The notes: a model not told the origin generated them from the sequence alone. Counted from the stretch's first letter, positions 15,875 through 25,185 are shown. The stretch: 64,000 nucleotides of DNA from Nocardioides albus (GCF_014648255.1 NZ_BMQT01000009.1:124001-188000); one strand, 5' to 3'. Numbers and translations are program-made.

Positions 15875-16795
15875 GTGACAGGGGTCTTCACCGGCTTCGC
15901 CACGATCAGCGTCCTCATCGCCCTCGGCGCACTGCTCGCCCAGCTCAAGATCCTCGACCAGCAGGGCCAGCGCACCCTCTCGACGCTCGCGTTCTACGTC
16001 GCCAGCCCGGCCCTGCTGATCACGGTGATGGACGACAGCGACCTCGGTTTCGTGTTCTCGGGCAATCTGGTCGCCGTCGCCGGCGCCGTGCTGGTCTCGG
16101 CCACACTGATCGTCACCGTCGCACGCCTACGTCGCCGCGACCTGGGCACCACGGTGGTCGCGACCCTGTGCGGCAGCTATGCCAACGCCGGAAACCTCGG
16201 CCTTCCGATCGCGTCGTACGTCCTGGGCGACCCGATCCTGGTCGCGCCGACGCTCCTGCTGCAGATGCTCGTACTCCAACCGCTGGCGCTGGTGATCCTC
16301 GACGCCGACGCGAGCACTACGAGACTCTCGTTCTGGGCGGTCGTACGCCGCCCGCTGACCAATCCGATCACCGTCGCCTCCCTGATCGGGGTGGCGCTCT
16401 CCGTGACCGATCTCGACCTGCCGGTCGCGGTCTCCGACCCGCTGGACCTGGTGGCAGGCATGGCGGTCCCGTCGATGCTGATCGCCTATGGGGTCGCGCT
16501 CCGGCTCGGCCCGCTCCCGGGGCGCGGGGTGCCGCCGCTCGACCTCGCCGCCGTGGTCGCGACCAAGCAGGTGGTGCAGCCGGTCGCGGCGTACGTCATC
16601 GGGCGTTTCCTGCTCGGGCTCGACGCCGAGGCGCTGCTGGCGGTGACGGTCCTCTCCGCCTTGCCGACGGCGCAGAACGTCTTCGTCGTCGCGCAGCGCT
16701 ACGACCGGGCCGTGCTGCTGGCGCGTGACGTGATCTTCGTCAGCACACTGGCCACGGTGCCGGCGATCATGCTGGTCGTCCTGCTGCTCACCTGA
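15875..16795 (+). CDS. AEC (auxin efflux carrier) family permease
   Basis: A 306-residue membrane protein with about ten hydrophobic helices arranged as two five-helix repeats. Family signs are ISVLIALGALLAQLKILDQQ in helix 1, FYVASPALLI, the central SYANAGNLGLPIAS motif and LSALPTAQNVFVVAQRYDR in the second half, all characteristic of the AEC/bile-salt-like transporter fold. AEC members export or import organic anions such as malate or auxin-like acids. The substrate cannot be read from the sequence. The gene is monocistronic apart from the possible leader ORF just upstream. Confidence 0.9.
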   Translation: MTGVFTGFATISVLIALGALLAQLKILDQQGQRTLSTLAFYVASPALLITVMDDSDLGFVFSGNLVAVAGAVLVSATLIVTVARLRRRDLGTTVVATLCGSYANAGNLGLPIASYVLGDPILVAPTLLLQMLVLQPLALVILDADASTTRLSFWAVVRRPLTNPITVASLIGVALSVTDLDLPVAVSDPLDLVAGMAVPSMLIAYGVALRLGPLPGRGVPPLDLAAVVATKQVVQPVAAYVIGRFLLGLDAEALLAVTVLSALPTAQNVFVVAQRYDRAVLLARDVIFVSTLATVPAIMLVVLLLT

Positions 16796-16897
16796 GACCA
16801 GACCAAAGTCACTTGCGACCGCACCCCTTCCGGCGTACCCTCGCGATATATCGGGACACTTCGCCGACAGTCGATCGGCTGCAGCAAGGGAGACGAC

Positions 16898-17332
16898 ATG
16901 AGCAACCTCGACAACCTGCGGGTGAGCGAGGCCGAGCGGGAGGAGGCGTCGGCGAGGCTCGCCGAGCACTACTCGACCGGCCGGCTCTCCGGTGACGACT
17001 ACTACGAGCGCCTCGACGCGGTCTGGTCAGCGCGGGTCCGCGCCGACGTGGAGATGCTCTTCACTGACCTACCCAGGAGCATGCCGCAGTCACCACAGGC
17101 CGTTCGCCGCCCGCGCCGGAACCGCCGGCGGGCCTTCCCGCTGGTCGCCTGCTTCCTGCTCGTGTCGATCGGCCTGGTCGTGATGGGCGTCCCGTGGTGG
17201 ATATTCGCGGCGATCGCCGGTGGAGCGCTCCTGTTTCGCAACAAGCACAGCCACGAGAAGCACAACCGGAGCCACCACGGGACGACGCGCGCCTGCCGGC
17301 ACGCCCACGGTCAGCCGGGCGCGCAGCGGTAG
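16898..17332 (+). CDS. DUF1707 domain membrane protein
   Basis: A 144-residue protein with an N-terminal DUF1707 (SHOCT-like) domain: LRVSEAEREEASARLAEHYS, then GRLSGDDYYERLDAVWSARV. Two hydrophobic segments follow (FPLVACFLLVSIGLVVMG and PWWIFAAIAGGALLF), then a histidine-rich cytoplasmic tail (NKHSHEKHNRSHHG). DUF1707 proteins are common in actinobacteria and are thought to be small membrane-associated oligomerising proteins; the function is unknown. The ATG at 16898 is preceded by AAGGGAGACG. It converges with the glucosidase gene at 17342. Confidence 0.85.
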   Translation: MSNLDNLRVSEAEREEASARLAEHYSTGRLSGDDYYERLDAVWSARVRADVEMLFTDLPRSMPQSPQAVRRPRRNRRRAFPLVACFLLVSIGLVVMGVPWWIFAAIAGGALLFRNKHSHEKHNRSHHGTTRACRHAHGQPGAQR

Positions 17333-17341
17333 GACGTCGGG

Positions 17342-18961
17342 TCAGTCGACAGGAGCGAGGATCCAGACCGCGGCGTCGGTCGGCAGGTCGCCCACGACCG
17401 GATCACCGCTGTACATCACGATCTCGCCCTCGGGCAGCGGCGTCGGCTCCATCCCGCAGTTGAGGACGACGATCAGGTCGCGGCCCGCACCCTCGGAGCC
17501 ACCGACCCCGCCGCGCCGGAAGGAGACGACACCCTCCGGCGCATCCAGGATCTCGACATCCTCATCGGCGCCGAGCGCGTACGTCCGCCGGGCGCCGAGC
17601 GCCGCCCGGTAGAACTCCAGCGTGGAGTCCTTGATCCCGTTCTGAGCCGCCACGGTCAGGTCCACCCACTCGGCCGGCTGCGGGAGCCATGGCTGCGTCG
17701 GCAGCTTCTCCTCAGGCACCTGGCTGAACCCGAAGGGCGGCTCGAACCCGCTCCACGGCAGCGGGACCCGACATCCGTCGCGACCACCCTCGCCGGTCTC
17801 CGACCACGGATCCTCCTGATATTCGGGCGGCAGATAGACCTGCGGCAACCCCAGCTCCTCCCCCTGGTAGAGGTACGCAGATCCCGGGAGTGCCAGCATC
17901 GCCAGCGTCGCGGCGCGCGCTCGGTGGAGCGCCTGGAGCCCGTCGCCGTAGCGCGAGCGGTGGCGTACGACGTCATGGTTGGACAGGACCCAGGTCGGCG
18001 CCGCACGCGACGGGCCGAGGGCCTTCAGCGTCGACTCGATCACCTCGGTGAACGCCTCGGCCGACCACTGTGCCTGCAGCCAGGAGAAGTTGAACGCCTG
18101 GTTGAACTCGTCGGCACGCACGTAGCGGCGCAGCTCCGCCGGCCCGGGGGTCCAGGCCTCGGCGACCATCATCCGGTCACCGTCGAAGGAGTCGATCAGC
18201 TTGCGCCAGTCGCGGTAGACCTCGTGGACGCCCGGGTTGTCCCACATCGGCGCATCGGCGACACCCCGCTGGTACATCACCGCAGCGTCGGAGGTCGGCG
18301 CGAGTCCCTCGGGGACGACCTGGTCGCGTAGATCCTTGAACAGCCCGTGGGCGATGTCGACCCGGAACCCGTCGACGCCCCGCTCCAGCCAGAAGGTGAG
18401 GATCTTGGTGAACTCGGCGACGACCTCGGGATTGTGCCAGTTGAGATCGGGCTGGTCGTCGTCGAAGAGGTGGAGATACCACTGCCCGTCCTCCACCCGC
18501 GTCCAGGCGGGACCGCCGAAGACCGAGCGCCAGTTGGTCGGCGGCTCCTCGCCGTTCTCACCCCGGCCGTCGCGGAAGATGTAGCGGTCTCGTGCCCGCG
18601 ACCCCGGCGCTGCCGCGAGCGCCTCCACGAACCACGGGTGAGCCGAGGAGGTGTGGTTGGGCACCAGGTCGACGATCACCTTGAGGCCCAGCTCGTGAGC
18701 CCGGGCGAACAACCCGTCGGCGTCGTCGAGAGTGCCGAAGATCGGGTCGACGTCGCAGTAGTCCGCGACGTCGTAGCCGTGGTCGTTCTGCGGCGATGTG
18801 TAGAACGGGCAGATCCAGATCGCGTCGACACCCAGTGCGGCGAGGTAGCCCAGGTGATCGGTGATGCCCTGAAGATCACCGAGCCCGTCGCCGTTCGAGT
18901 CCGCGAACGAACGCGGGTAGATCTGATATGCGACGGCCTCGCGCCACCATGGCTGGTCCAT
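17342..18961 (-). CDS. GH13 alpha-glucosidase / oligo-1,6-glucosidase
   Basis: A 539-residue cytoplasmic glycoside hydrolase of family 13, hydrolysing alpha-1,4 or alpha-1,6 glucosidic bonds of maltose- or isomaltose-type sugars, or possibly sucrose or trehalose. The four conserved regions are present: VIVDLVPNHTS, GFRVDIAHG with the nucleophile Asp, EAWTPG with the acid/base Glu, and LSNHDVVRH. The start MDQPWWREAVAYQIYPRSFA is the classical family N-terminus, so the ATG at 18961 was chosen over a longer frame. No transporter or regulator gene lies alongside. Confidence 0.92.
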   Translation of the reverse strand: MDQPWWREAVAYQIYPRSFADSNGDGLGDLQGITDHLGYLAALGVDAIWICPFYTSPQNDHGYDVADYCDVDPIFGTLDDADGLFARAHELGLKVIVDLVPNHTSSAHPWFVEALAAAPGSRARDRYIFRDGRGENGEEPPTNWRSVFGGPAWTRVEDGQWYLHLFDDDQPDLNWHNPEVVAEFTKILTFWLERGVDGFRVDIAHGLFKDLRDQVVPEGLAPTSDAAVMYQRGVADAPMWDNPGVHEVYRDWRKLIDSFDGDRMMVAEAWTPGPAELRRYVRADEFNQAFNFSWLQAQWSAEAFTEVIESTLKALGPSRAAPTWVLSNHDVVRHRSRYGDGLQALHRARAATLAMLALPGSAYLYQGEELGLPQVYLPPEYQEDPWSETGEGGRDGCRVPLPWSGFEPPFGFSQVPEEKLPTQPWLPQPAEWVDLTVAAQNGIKDSTLEFYRAALGARRTYALGADEDVEILDAPEGVVSFRRGGVGGSEGAGRDLIVVLNCGMEPTPLPEGEIVMYSGDPVVGDLPTDAAVWILAPVD

Positions 18962-19281
18962 ATGTCCCACTCTCGTCGGTTGGCTGACCACTACCCCGAT
19001 CTTGTCGATGTGATGCTCGGGGTTGTCAAACGGACGGTCCGCACGACACCGCGCTGCGACGTTCTCGAGGCCGGAAACGCCGAGATGAGGGGGGTGCCCG
19101 AAGTCGGTCCGTGGCATGTAGGCTTGTCTGCGTTGAAGGAGGCGTCCCCACGCGCTTCGCGGTTGCTCTCGGTGACCGTTCGTGCAGCACTTGGTCTTCC
19201 GCAGAAGCAGAAATCAGGACTCGTGGATTCAACGCCCAAAGGGCGGCACGGAGTCGCCCTGTTTACACAAGGATTAGATTC
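18962..19281 (+). promoter_or_regulatory. gene-free region holding the cold-shock gene promoter and leader
   Basis: The 320 bases between the divergent glucosidase and cspA genes hold no supportable gene. An inverted repeat GGGCG/CGCCC lies near 19240-19258 in what is probably the cspA leader, and AAGGA at about 19270 serves as its ribosome site. A long structured 5' leader is typical of cold-shock genes, but the transcription start is not evident. Confidence 0.4.
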
Positions 19282-19485
19282 ATGACTCAGGGAACCGTGA
19301 AGTGGTTCAACGGCGACAAGGGCTTCGGCTTCATCGCCCAGGACAACGGGGGCGACGACGTCTTCGTGCACTTCTCCGCGATCCAGACCAACGGCTACAA
19401 GACGTTGGACGAGAACCAGCGCGTCGAGTTCGACGTCACCCAGGGCCCGAAGGGCCCGCAGGCCGAGAACGTCCGCCCGGTCTGA
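19282..19485 (+). CDS. cspA: cold-shock protein (CspA family)
   Basis: A 67-residue single-stranded nucleic-acid-binding protein of the CspA type. RNP1 (KGFGFIAQD) and RNP2 (DVFVHFSAI) are both present in the usual five-stranded OB-fold sequence beginning [16 protein letters not shown]. Such proteins melt mRNA structure and act as RNA chaperones in cold and in growth. AAGGA lies 8 bases upstream of the ATG. It is followed 26 bases later by a strong terminator hairpin, so it is monocistronic. Confidence 0.96.
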   Translation: MTQGTVKWFNGDKGFGFIAQDNGGDDVFVHFSAIQTNGYKTLDENQRVEFDVTQGPKGPQAENVRPV

Positions 19486-19511
19486 CCAAAGACCTAGCTG
19501 ACTTTCAGCAA

Positions 19512-19548
19512 GACAGCCCCGCTCCTGCTTCGGCAGGGCGGGGCTGTC
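19512..19548. terminator. strong bidirectional terminator with TTCG tetraloop
   Basis: GACAGCCCCGC (19512-19522) pairs with GCGGGGCTGTC (19538-19548). Inside it CCTGC and GCAGG pair around a TTCG tetraloop, leaving one bulged T, so the stem has 16 base pairs. It separates cspA (plus) from the convergent YbaK-like gene (minus). Confidence 0.85.
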
Positions 19549-19569
19549 CCCTTGAGAGGGGCGACCCGG

Positions 19570-20052
19570 TCAGGCCGTGTCGGGAAGCTTCGTGACGTCG
19601 ACCCAGCCGCGGGCCTCGCTGATCGTCTCCAGGTCACCGAGAGTGAGCGCGATGGTCGTGTTGGCGCTCCCGGCGGCCGGATAGACCATGTCGAAACGCT
19701 TCAGGGAGGCGTCGAGCCAGACCTCTGCGGACGGTGGATTGCCGAACGGGCACACGCCCCCGATCGCATGGCCGGTCATCGGCTCCACATCCTCGGCCAC
19801 GAGCATCCGTGCCTTGGTGCCGAACTGAGCCTTGAACTTCGCGTTCGCGATCTTGGCGTCGCCGGCCGCGACGACGAGGATCGCAGCGGAGCGGTCCTCG
19901 GTGTAGAGGCTGATGGTCTTGGCGATCTCCGCGGGCGAGACACCCAGCGCCACCGCAGCGAGCTCGACGGTCGCCTTCGACTCCTGTGACTCGATGATCT
20001 CCCCACCGCGTCCGAATCGGTCCAGATGTGCGCGGGCCAGCTCGATCGACAT
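19570..20052 (-). CDS. YbaK/EbsC-family aminoacyl-tRNA deacylase
   Basis: A 160-residue YbaK-fold protein. Members hydrolyse misacylated tRNA such as Cys-tRNA(Pro) or Ala-tRNA(Pro). Recognisable segments are KATVELAAVALGVSPAEIAKT, ILVVAAGDAKIANAKFKAQFG with the conserved lysines, EPMTGHAIGGVCPFG (the GxxxGGVxPxG signature) and EVWLDASLKRFDMVYPAAGS. The ATG at 20052 was chosen; a GTG two codons earlier is possible. It lies 10 bases after the spermidine-synthase-like gene on the same strand. Confidence 0.88.
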   Translation of the reverse strand: MSIELARAHLDRFGRGGEIIESQESKATVELAAVALGVSPAEIAKTISLYTEDRSAAILVVAAGDAKIANAKFKAQFGTKARMLVAEDVEPMTGHAIGGVCPFGNPPSAEVWLDASLKRFDMVYPAAGSANTTIALTLGDLETISEARGWVDVTKLPDTA

Positions 20053-20062
20053 GACCACCAGC

Positions 20063-20761
20063 CTACGTGCGTACGCCTCCGCCGAAGGAGTCGGTGACGG
20101 CGCGGCCGGTGAAGATGCGGTACTCCATCGGCGACGGCGATCCGAACGGCGAGCTCGGCAGGGCGCCGCAGACGATCACCAGGTTGCCGGAGCGGCGGCC
20201 CTTCATCGTCGCCGGCTCGACGCCGATGACCATGTCACCGAGGTCTCGGGCGGCCGCGACGAAGTTCCGCACCCGCGGGAAAGGCGCTCGGTCGACGAGG
20301 TTGACGACGAAGACCCCGGTGGGCGCGAGCACACGGCCTACGTCCTCGACGAAGGCGGCGTCGGTGAGCTCGTCCGGGGTGCGACCGCCGTCGAAGGCAT
20401 CCAGGATCACCATGTCGGCGAAGTCGTCGCGGACGCCTCCGATACCGCTCTTACCGTCGACCGGACGCACCTTGATCCCGCTGCGCGGCGGCAGCGGCGC
20501 CTCGCTGCGAACACGCTCGATGATCTCGACCGAGGGCTCGAGCACGATCTGGGAGGAGCGTGGACGGGTCGCGTGGACGTAGCGCGGCAGCGTCATCGCG
20601 GCGCCGCCGACGTGCAACACCCGCGCTGGCCCTGGCGGAAGACGGTCGATAACATCCCCGATACGTCTCATGTAGTCGAAGACGAGACGAGTAGGGTCGC
20701 CCAGATCGACGGCCGACTGCTGCATGTCGTCGAGCTCGAGCACATATACATCACCAGGCAT
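20063..20761 (-). CDS. spermidine-synthase-like SAM-fold protein
   Basis: A 232-residue Rossmann-fold methyltransferase-like protein of the spermine/spermidine synthase superfamily. Visible are the SAM/dcSAM site PARVLHVGGAAMTLPRYVH, the acidic IVLEPSVEII, VRPVDGKSGI and VILDAFDGGRTPDELTD. Stand-alone actinobacterial members of this family often lack the polyamine-binding part and are of unknown substrate, so the name should be taken as a fold assignment. The ATG at 20761 gives MPGDVYVLELDDMQQS. It probably shares a transcript with the YbaK-like gene. Confidence 0.75.
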   Translation of the reverse strand: MPGDVYVLELDDMQQSAVDLGDPTRLVFDYMRRIGDVIDRLPPGPARVLHVGGAAMTLPRYVHATRPRSSQIVLEPSVEIIERVRSEAPLPPRSGIKVRPVDGKSGIGGVRDDFADMVILDAFDGGRTPDELTDAAFVEDVGRVLAPTGVFVVNLVDRAPFPRVRNFVAAARDLGDMVIGVEPATMKGRRSGNLVIVCGALPSSPFGSPSPMEYRIFTGRAVTDSFGGGVRT

Positions 20762-20952
20762 AGCTCAGATACCCTACCCCCGCGTGGAAATAGGGGACCT
20801 GTTCCTCTATTGTGACCTGCGCTACAGCGGAACGATAGCCCGTTACGAATGCGTTCGGATACCCCCTAGGGCATACGAGAGCATGTCTCCAGATCCCCCT
20901 CCGCCGATCCCCCATACTCAATCCGGCGAGGAACGAGAGGAAGTCAGACAGC

Positions 20953-22161
20953 GTGACAACCATCGAAGAAGTCACGATCGGGGCGTTCAGCCAACCCCTG
21001 GTCGGGATGTCATTCATCATCTCCGTTCTCGGATCATGGGTCGGTCTGACCTGTGCGAGCCGCGCCCGCCGAGTCGACGGCGGCATCGGGTCCTGGCTCT
21101 GGCTCTTCGGCGCGGCCGCCTCGATCGGCGGTGGCGCGATCTGGTCGATGCACTTCATCGGCATGCTGGCCTTCGACAGCCATGTGGCGTACGCGCTGGA
21201 CGTCGGCATCACCCTGATCTCGCTCGCGGTCGCCATCATCGCCGCGATGGTCGGCATGCTGATCGCGACCGCGCTCCGCGGCAACGCGGGCTACATCGTC
21301 GGTGGTCTCGTCACCGGGGCCGGCGTGGGTGCGATGCACTACACCGGCATGTACGCCATGGACATGAGCGCCAAGATGGTCTGGAAGCCGACCGTCGTCG
21401 TCATCTCCATCGTCATCGCGCTGGCCGCCTCGGCGCTCGCGCTCTTCTTCACCTTCAACGTGAAGTCCCGCCTGATGCGCGTCGGCGCCGCTGTCATCAT
21501 GGGCATCGGCGTGTGCGTCATGCACTACACCGGGATGCTCGCGCTCGAGATCCACAGCTCGCCCGACGACAAGCTCGGGCACGTCAGCGGCGCCGATCCG
21601 GTTTACCTGGCGATGCCGATCTTCGCGATCTCCGCGGGCATGCTGATCGTGATCGGCTTCGGCACCATGTTCGCGGGCATCAACGACGACCTCAACGATC
21701 CCTGGACCCCGGACCAGCGGATGGGCTCCGAGTCCGGCCCCCACCCGATGGCGCAGCGCGCAGCGATGGGAGGGCTGCCCGTCACCGGTCAGCCGCAAGC
21801 CCTCCCCCAGCAGCAGCTTCAGCAGCCCCGGCAGTCGCTCCAGCGGCTCCCGACCCGCCAGCCGGCGGCCTCCGGCAGCCCCCAGGCGGGTCAGGGCATG
21901 GGCGAAGGCATCGGCGAAGGCATCGGCAGCATGTTCGGCCAGCGACCCCAGCGCCCCACCCAGCTGCGGCCGCAGAACGGGCGCTGGACCCCTCGGCCTT
22001 ACGCCCAGCAGGCGTCCGAGAGCTTCTCCGGGCCGCAGCCGAATCTGTTCAACCGCCAGGGCGAGCCCGGCGGCCAGCCCGCCGGCGAGGCCGACGACGA
22101 GTCGCAGCCTCGGCCGCAGCGCCCTCCGGGCTGGTTGCCGCCGCGCAACAACAACCTGTAG
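20953..22161 (+). CDS. MHYT-domain membrane sensor without output domain
   Basis: A 402-residue protein. Residues of about 1-245 form seven transmembrane helices with the three MHYT-type motifs SMHFIGM, AMHYTGM and VMHYTGM; the methionine and histidine pairs are proposed to bind copper and sense oxygen, CO or NO. In most bacteria this domain is fused to GGDEF/EAL or kinase modules. Here it is followed only by an approximately 150-residue glutamine/proline/glycine-rich tail. The start is the GTG at 20953. A very strong terminator follows, and no signalling partner lies adjacent. Confidence 0.88.
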   Translation: MTTIEEVTIGAFSQPLVGMSFIISVLGSWVGLTCASRARRVDGGIGSWLWLFGAAASIGGGAIWSMHFIGMLAFDSHVAYALDVGITLISLAVAIIAAMVGMLIATALRGNAGYIVGGLVTGAGVGAMHYTGMYAMDMSAKMVWKPTVVVISIVIALAASALALFFTFNVKSRLMRVGAAVIMGIGVCVMHYTGMLALEIHSSPDDKLGHVSGADPVYLAMPIFAISAGMLIVIGFGTMFAGINDDLNDPWTPDQRMGSESGPHPMAQRAAMGGLPVTGQPQALPQQQLQQPRQSLQRLPTRQPAASGSPQAGQGMGEGIGEGIGSMFGQRPQRPTQLRPQNGRWTPRPYAQQASESFSGPQPNLFNRQGEPGGQPAGEADDESQPRPQRPPGWLPPRNNNL

Positions 22162-22166
22162 ACGCA

Positions 22167-22199
22167 CGTGGGGGTAGGGGCGGCGCCCCTACCCCCACG
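22167..22199. terminator. 15-bp stem bidirectional terminator
   Basis: CGTGGGGGTAGGGGC (22167-22181) and GCCCCTACCCCCACG (22185-22199) form a perfect 15-bp stem around a GGC loop, between the convergent MHYT gene and glnE. Confidence 0.85.
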
Positions 22200-22212
22200 C
22201 TGCTGTCGCGAT

Positions 22213-25185
22213 TCACTCCCAGAAGACGCGCTCGACCACACCATGGGCGAGACGAGTCATCCGCAGGTAGTCGTTGACCAGCTCGTCGGTGGCGCCCGCC
22301 GGATAGCCGAGGATGGCCGCCACGGCATGCTGCTCGACCGGCCCCGCTGGCAGCGAGTCGGCCGGACGCCCGCGCGCGAGGGTGACGGCGTTGCGCACCC
22401 GGCTCACCATCCGCCACGCCTCGATGAGGGTCTCGGCGTCGTCCGCCTCGATCAACGCGGCGTCGCGGGCGGCCTGCAGCGCCTCGACGGTGCGTGGTGT
22501 GCGCAGCCCCGGGACTGCGTAGGCGTGCCGTAGCTGCAGCAGCTGAGCGGTCCACTCGATGTCGGCGAGGCCGCCACGGCCGAGCTTGAGGTGGGTGTTG
22601 GGATCGGCACCGCGCGGTAGCCGCTCATGGTCGACGCGACCCTTGATGCGGCGCACCTCGATGATGTCGTCCTCGCTCAGCCCGCCCTCGGGATAGCGCA
22701 GCGGATCGATCATCTCGGTGAACGCCTCGCGCACCTTCGGGTCACCGACGACCGCGTCCGCGCGCAGCAGAGCCTGCGACTCCCAGATGCCCGACCACTT
22801 GGCGTAGTAGGCGGCGTACGCAGGCAGGGTCCGCACCAGCGGGCCCTGCCGCCCCTCGGGGCGCAGGTCGGCGTCGATCTCCAGGGGCGGGTCGGCACCG
22901 GGGAGGGCGAGCAGTCGGCGCAGGTCGGCGATGACCTTGAGCGCGAACTGGGTCGCCTCGTCAGGGTCGGCTCCGTCGACCGGCTGGTGCACGAAGAGCA
23001 CGTCGGCGTCGGAGGCGTAGGAGAGCTCGAACCCGCCGTAACGGCCCATCGCGATGATGGCGATCCGGGTCGGTGGCTCCTCGATCCCGCGCCGGGCGAC
23101 CTCCTCGGCCACGACCGTGCGCAACGATGCCTCGAGGGTGGCGTCGGTCAGCCTGGACAGGGCGGCGCCGATGGTGTCGATCCCGGCTTCGCCGAGGAGC
23201 TCGGCTGCCGAGATCCGGAACAGCTCTCGGCGCCGGATGGCTCGGATGTGGCGTACGGCCTCCTCCGCGGAGGTGGTGGTGCGCCGCCGCGCCGCGCGGG
23301 CGACCATCTCGTCGGTCAGCGCCTCCGCGGACAGCGGCGCCAGATCGTGGCCCAGCAGGCGCAGCGCCTCCGGCTCTCGTTCCAGCAGCGCGGTGGTGTA
23401 GCGAGAGGTGGACAGGATCGTGGCGAAGTGCTGCGCGACCAGGCCCTCGTCGCGCAGGGAGCGCAGATACCAGGGCGTGGCCCCGAGCGCGTCGGAGATA
23501 CGGCGGAACCCGAAGAGCCCGGCATCGGGATCGGAACCCTCGGAGAGCCACTGCAGCATCACCGGCAGCAGTGCCCGCTGCAGCGCGGCCCGTCGGGAGA
23601 CGCCCGTCGTGAGCGCCTCCAGGTGTCGCAGCGCGGCCTTGGGGTCGGCGTAGCCCAGCGCGGTCAGCCGCTCTTCGGCAGCCTTGGTGGACAGATGGAC
23701 CTGCCCCGACGGGATCCGGGCGACAGCATCGAGGAGCGGGCGGTAGAAGAGCTTCTCGTGGAGGCGGCGCACCTCGATCCGTTGATGGCCCCACTCCTTC
23801 TTCAGCCGCACCACCGGATCGCGCAGGTAGCCCAGCGAGCGCGCCAGCCAGCGCAGCGAGGCCTCGTCGTCGGGGACGACGTGGGTGCGCCGCAGCCGGC
23901 GGAGCTGGAGCCGATGCTCCATCCGCCGCAGGAAGGCGTACGCCTCGTGCATGGCCTCGCCGTCCTCGCGCCCGACGTAGCCCGCACGGGTCAGCGCCGC
24001 GAGAGCGGAGAGCGTGGTCGGCTCGCGGATCCCCGTGTCGGTGCGGCCGTGGACCAGCTGCAGCAGCTGGACGGCGAACTCCACGTCCCGCAGCCCACCG
24101 GCGCCGAGCTTGAGCTCGCGGTCGGCCTCCTTGGAGGGGATGTGGGCGATGACGCGGCGCCGCATCGCCTGGGTGTCGGCGACGAAGCCGTCGCGCTCGG
24201 CGGCCTTCCACACGAACGGGTTGACCGCGTCGACGTACGCCTGCCCCAGGTCGAGGTCCCCTGCAGCAGGCCGAGCCTTGAGCAACGCCTGGAACTCCCA
24301 AGTGCTCGCCCAACGCTCGTAGTAGCCGACATGGCCGGCGATCGTGCGCGAGAGCGCACCTGCCTTGCCCTCGGGGCGCAACGCGGCGTCGACTGGCCAG
24401 ATGGTGCCTTCGCCGGTGTGGGCCGAGCAGACATGGATCAGGTTGCTGGCGAGCTGGGTGGCGACCCGCAGCGAGACGTCGTCGCCGACTCCGTCGGCCG
24501 CCTCGTGGACGAAGATCACGTCGACGTCGGAGACGTAGTTGAGCTCGTGGCCACCGCACTTGCCCATCGCGATGACGGCCAACCGAACGGACCGCGCCTC
24601 CTCCCCCACCCGCGTGCGGGCGACCGCCAGGGCGGCATCGAGGGTGGCGCAGGCGAGATCCGAGAGCTCGGCGGCAACGTCGTCGACCGGGAGGTGATGG
24701 GCCAGGTCGCGGGCGGCGAGCCGGAGCAGCCACCGGCGGTATTCGACGCGCAACGCGTCGACCGCGTCGGCGTCCGGGATCGTGGCCACCGGGCACTCGT
24801 CGTCCGCCTTCGCACCGACCGCCTCGAGCAGCGATGCCCGGAAGACGTACGCCGCAGGCCTGGTCGTGCCAAGGGTCGGGTCCGCGAGCTCGCGCCAGTG
24901 ACCTGGCTGGCGAGCCAGGTGGTCGGTCAGCGCGGGCGAGGCGCCGAGCACCGACACCAGCCGCATCGCGGTCCCCTCGTCGGCGGCGAGCTCCTCGACG
25001 AAGCCGTCCCCCTGGGTCTCGGCGAGCATGACCAGGCCGGCCAGCGCGGCGTCGGGGTCGGCGGCGTGGCCCAGGATCGCCAACAGCTCCTGGATGCCGG
25101 GGCCGAGACCTGCCAGATCCGCCAAGGCGGTGTCCGGATCGTTGAAGCCGAGTCGGAGCAGCTCGCCCTTGCCTGGCAACGTCAT
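22213..25185 (-). CDS. glnE: bifunctional glutamine synthetase adenylyltransferase / adenylyl-removing enzyme
   Basis: A 990-residue enzyme that adenylylates and deadenylylates type I glutamine synthetase in response to nitrogen status. Two nucleotidyltransferase modules are present. The first, around residues 200-230, has the acidic pair in YVSDVDVIFVHE and catalyses removal; the second, around 720-760, has YASDADVLFVHQ and catalyses transfer. Each is followed by its helical domain, with the GlnE marker KLGAGGLRDVEFAVQLLQLVH in the N-terminal half and LKLGRGGLADIEWTAQLLQL in the C-terminal half. The length is normal. It lies downstream of a glutamine synthetase gene, as in mycobacteria. Confidence 0.96.
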   Translation of the reverse strand: MTLPGKGELLRLGFNDPDTALADLAGLGPGIQELLAILGHAADPDAALAGLVMLAETQGDGFVEELAADEGTAMRLVSVLGASPALTDHLARQPGHWRELADPTLGTTRPAAYVFRASLLEAVGAKADDECPVATIPDADAVDALRVEYRRWLLRLAARDLAHHLPVDDVAAELSDLACATLDAALAVARTRVGEEARSVRLAVIAMGKCGGHELNYVSDVDVIFVHEAADGVGDDVSLRVATQLASNLIHVCSAHTGEGTIWPVDAALRPEGKAGALSRTIAGHVGYYERWASTWEFQALLKARPAAGDLDLGQAYVDAVNPFVWKAAERDGFVADTQAMRRRVIAHIPSKEADRELKLGAGGLRDVEFAVQLLQLVHGRTDTGIREPTTLSALAALTRAGYVGREDGEAMHEAYAFLRRMEHRLQLRRLRRTHVVPDDEASLRWLARSLGYLRDPVVRLKKEWGHQRIEVRRLHEKLFYRPLLDAVARIPSGQVHLSTKAAEERLTALGYADPKAALRHLEALTTGVSRRAALQRALLPVMLQWLSEGSDPDAGLFGFRRISDALGATPWYLRSLRDEGLVAQHFATILSTSRYTTALLEREPEALRLLGHDLAPLSAEALTDEMVARAARRRTTTSAEEAVRHIRAIRRRELFRISAAELLGEAGIDTIGAALSRLTDATLEASLRTVVAEEVARRGIEEPPTRIAIIAMGRYGGFELSYASDADVLFVHQPVDGADPDEATQFALKVIADLRRLLALPGADPPLEIDADLRPEGRQGPLVRTLPAYAAYYAKWSGIWESQALLRADAVVGDPKVREAFTEMIDPLRYPEGGLSEDDIIEVRRIKGRVDHERLPRGADPNTHLKLGRGGLADIEWTAQLLQLRHAYAVPGLRTPRTVEALQAARDAALIEADDAETLIEAWRMVSRVRNAVTLARGRPADSLPAGPVEQHAVAAILGYPAGATDELVNDYLRMTRLAHGVVERVFWE

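Noticed and set aside
19100-19281. Possible cold-shock riboswitch or thermosensor before cspA
   Set aside because: One small hairpin is visible, but no alternative pairing or conserved CspA leader element could be shown by eye.
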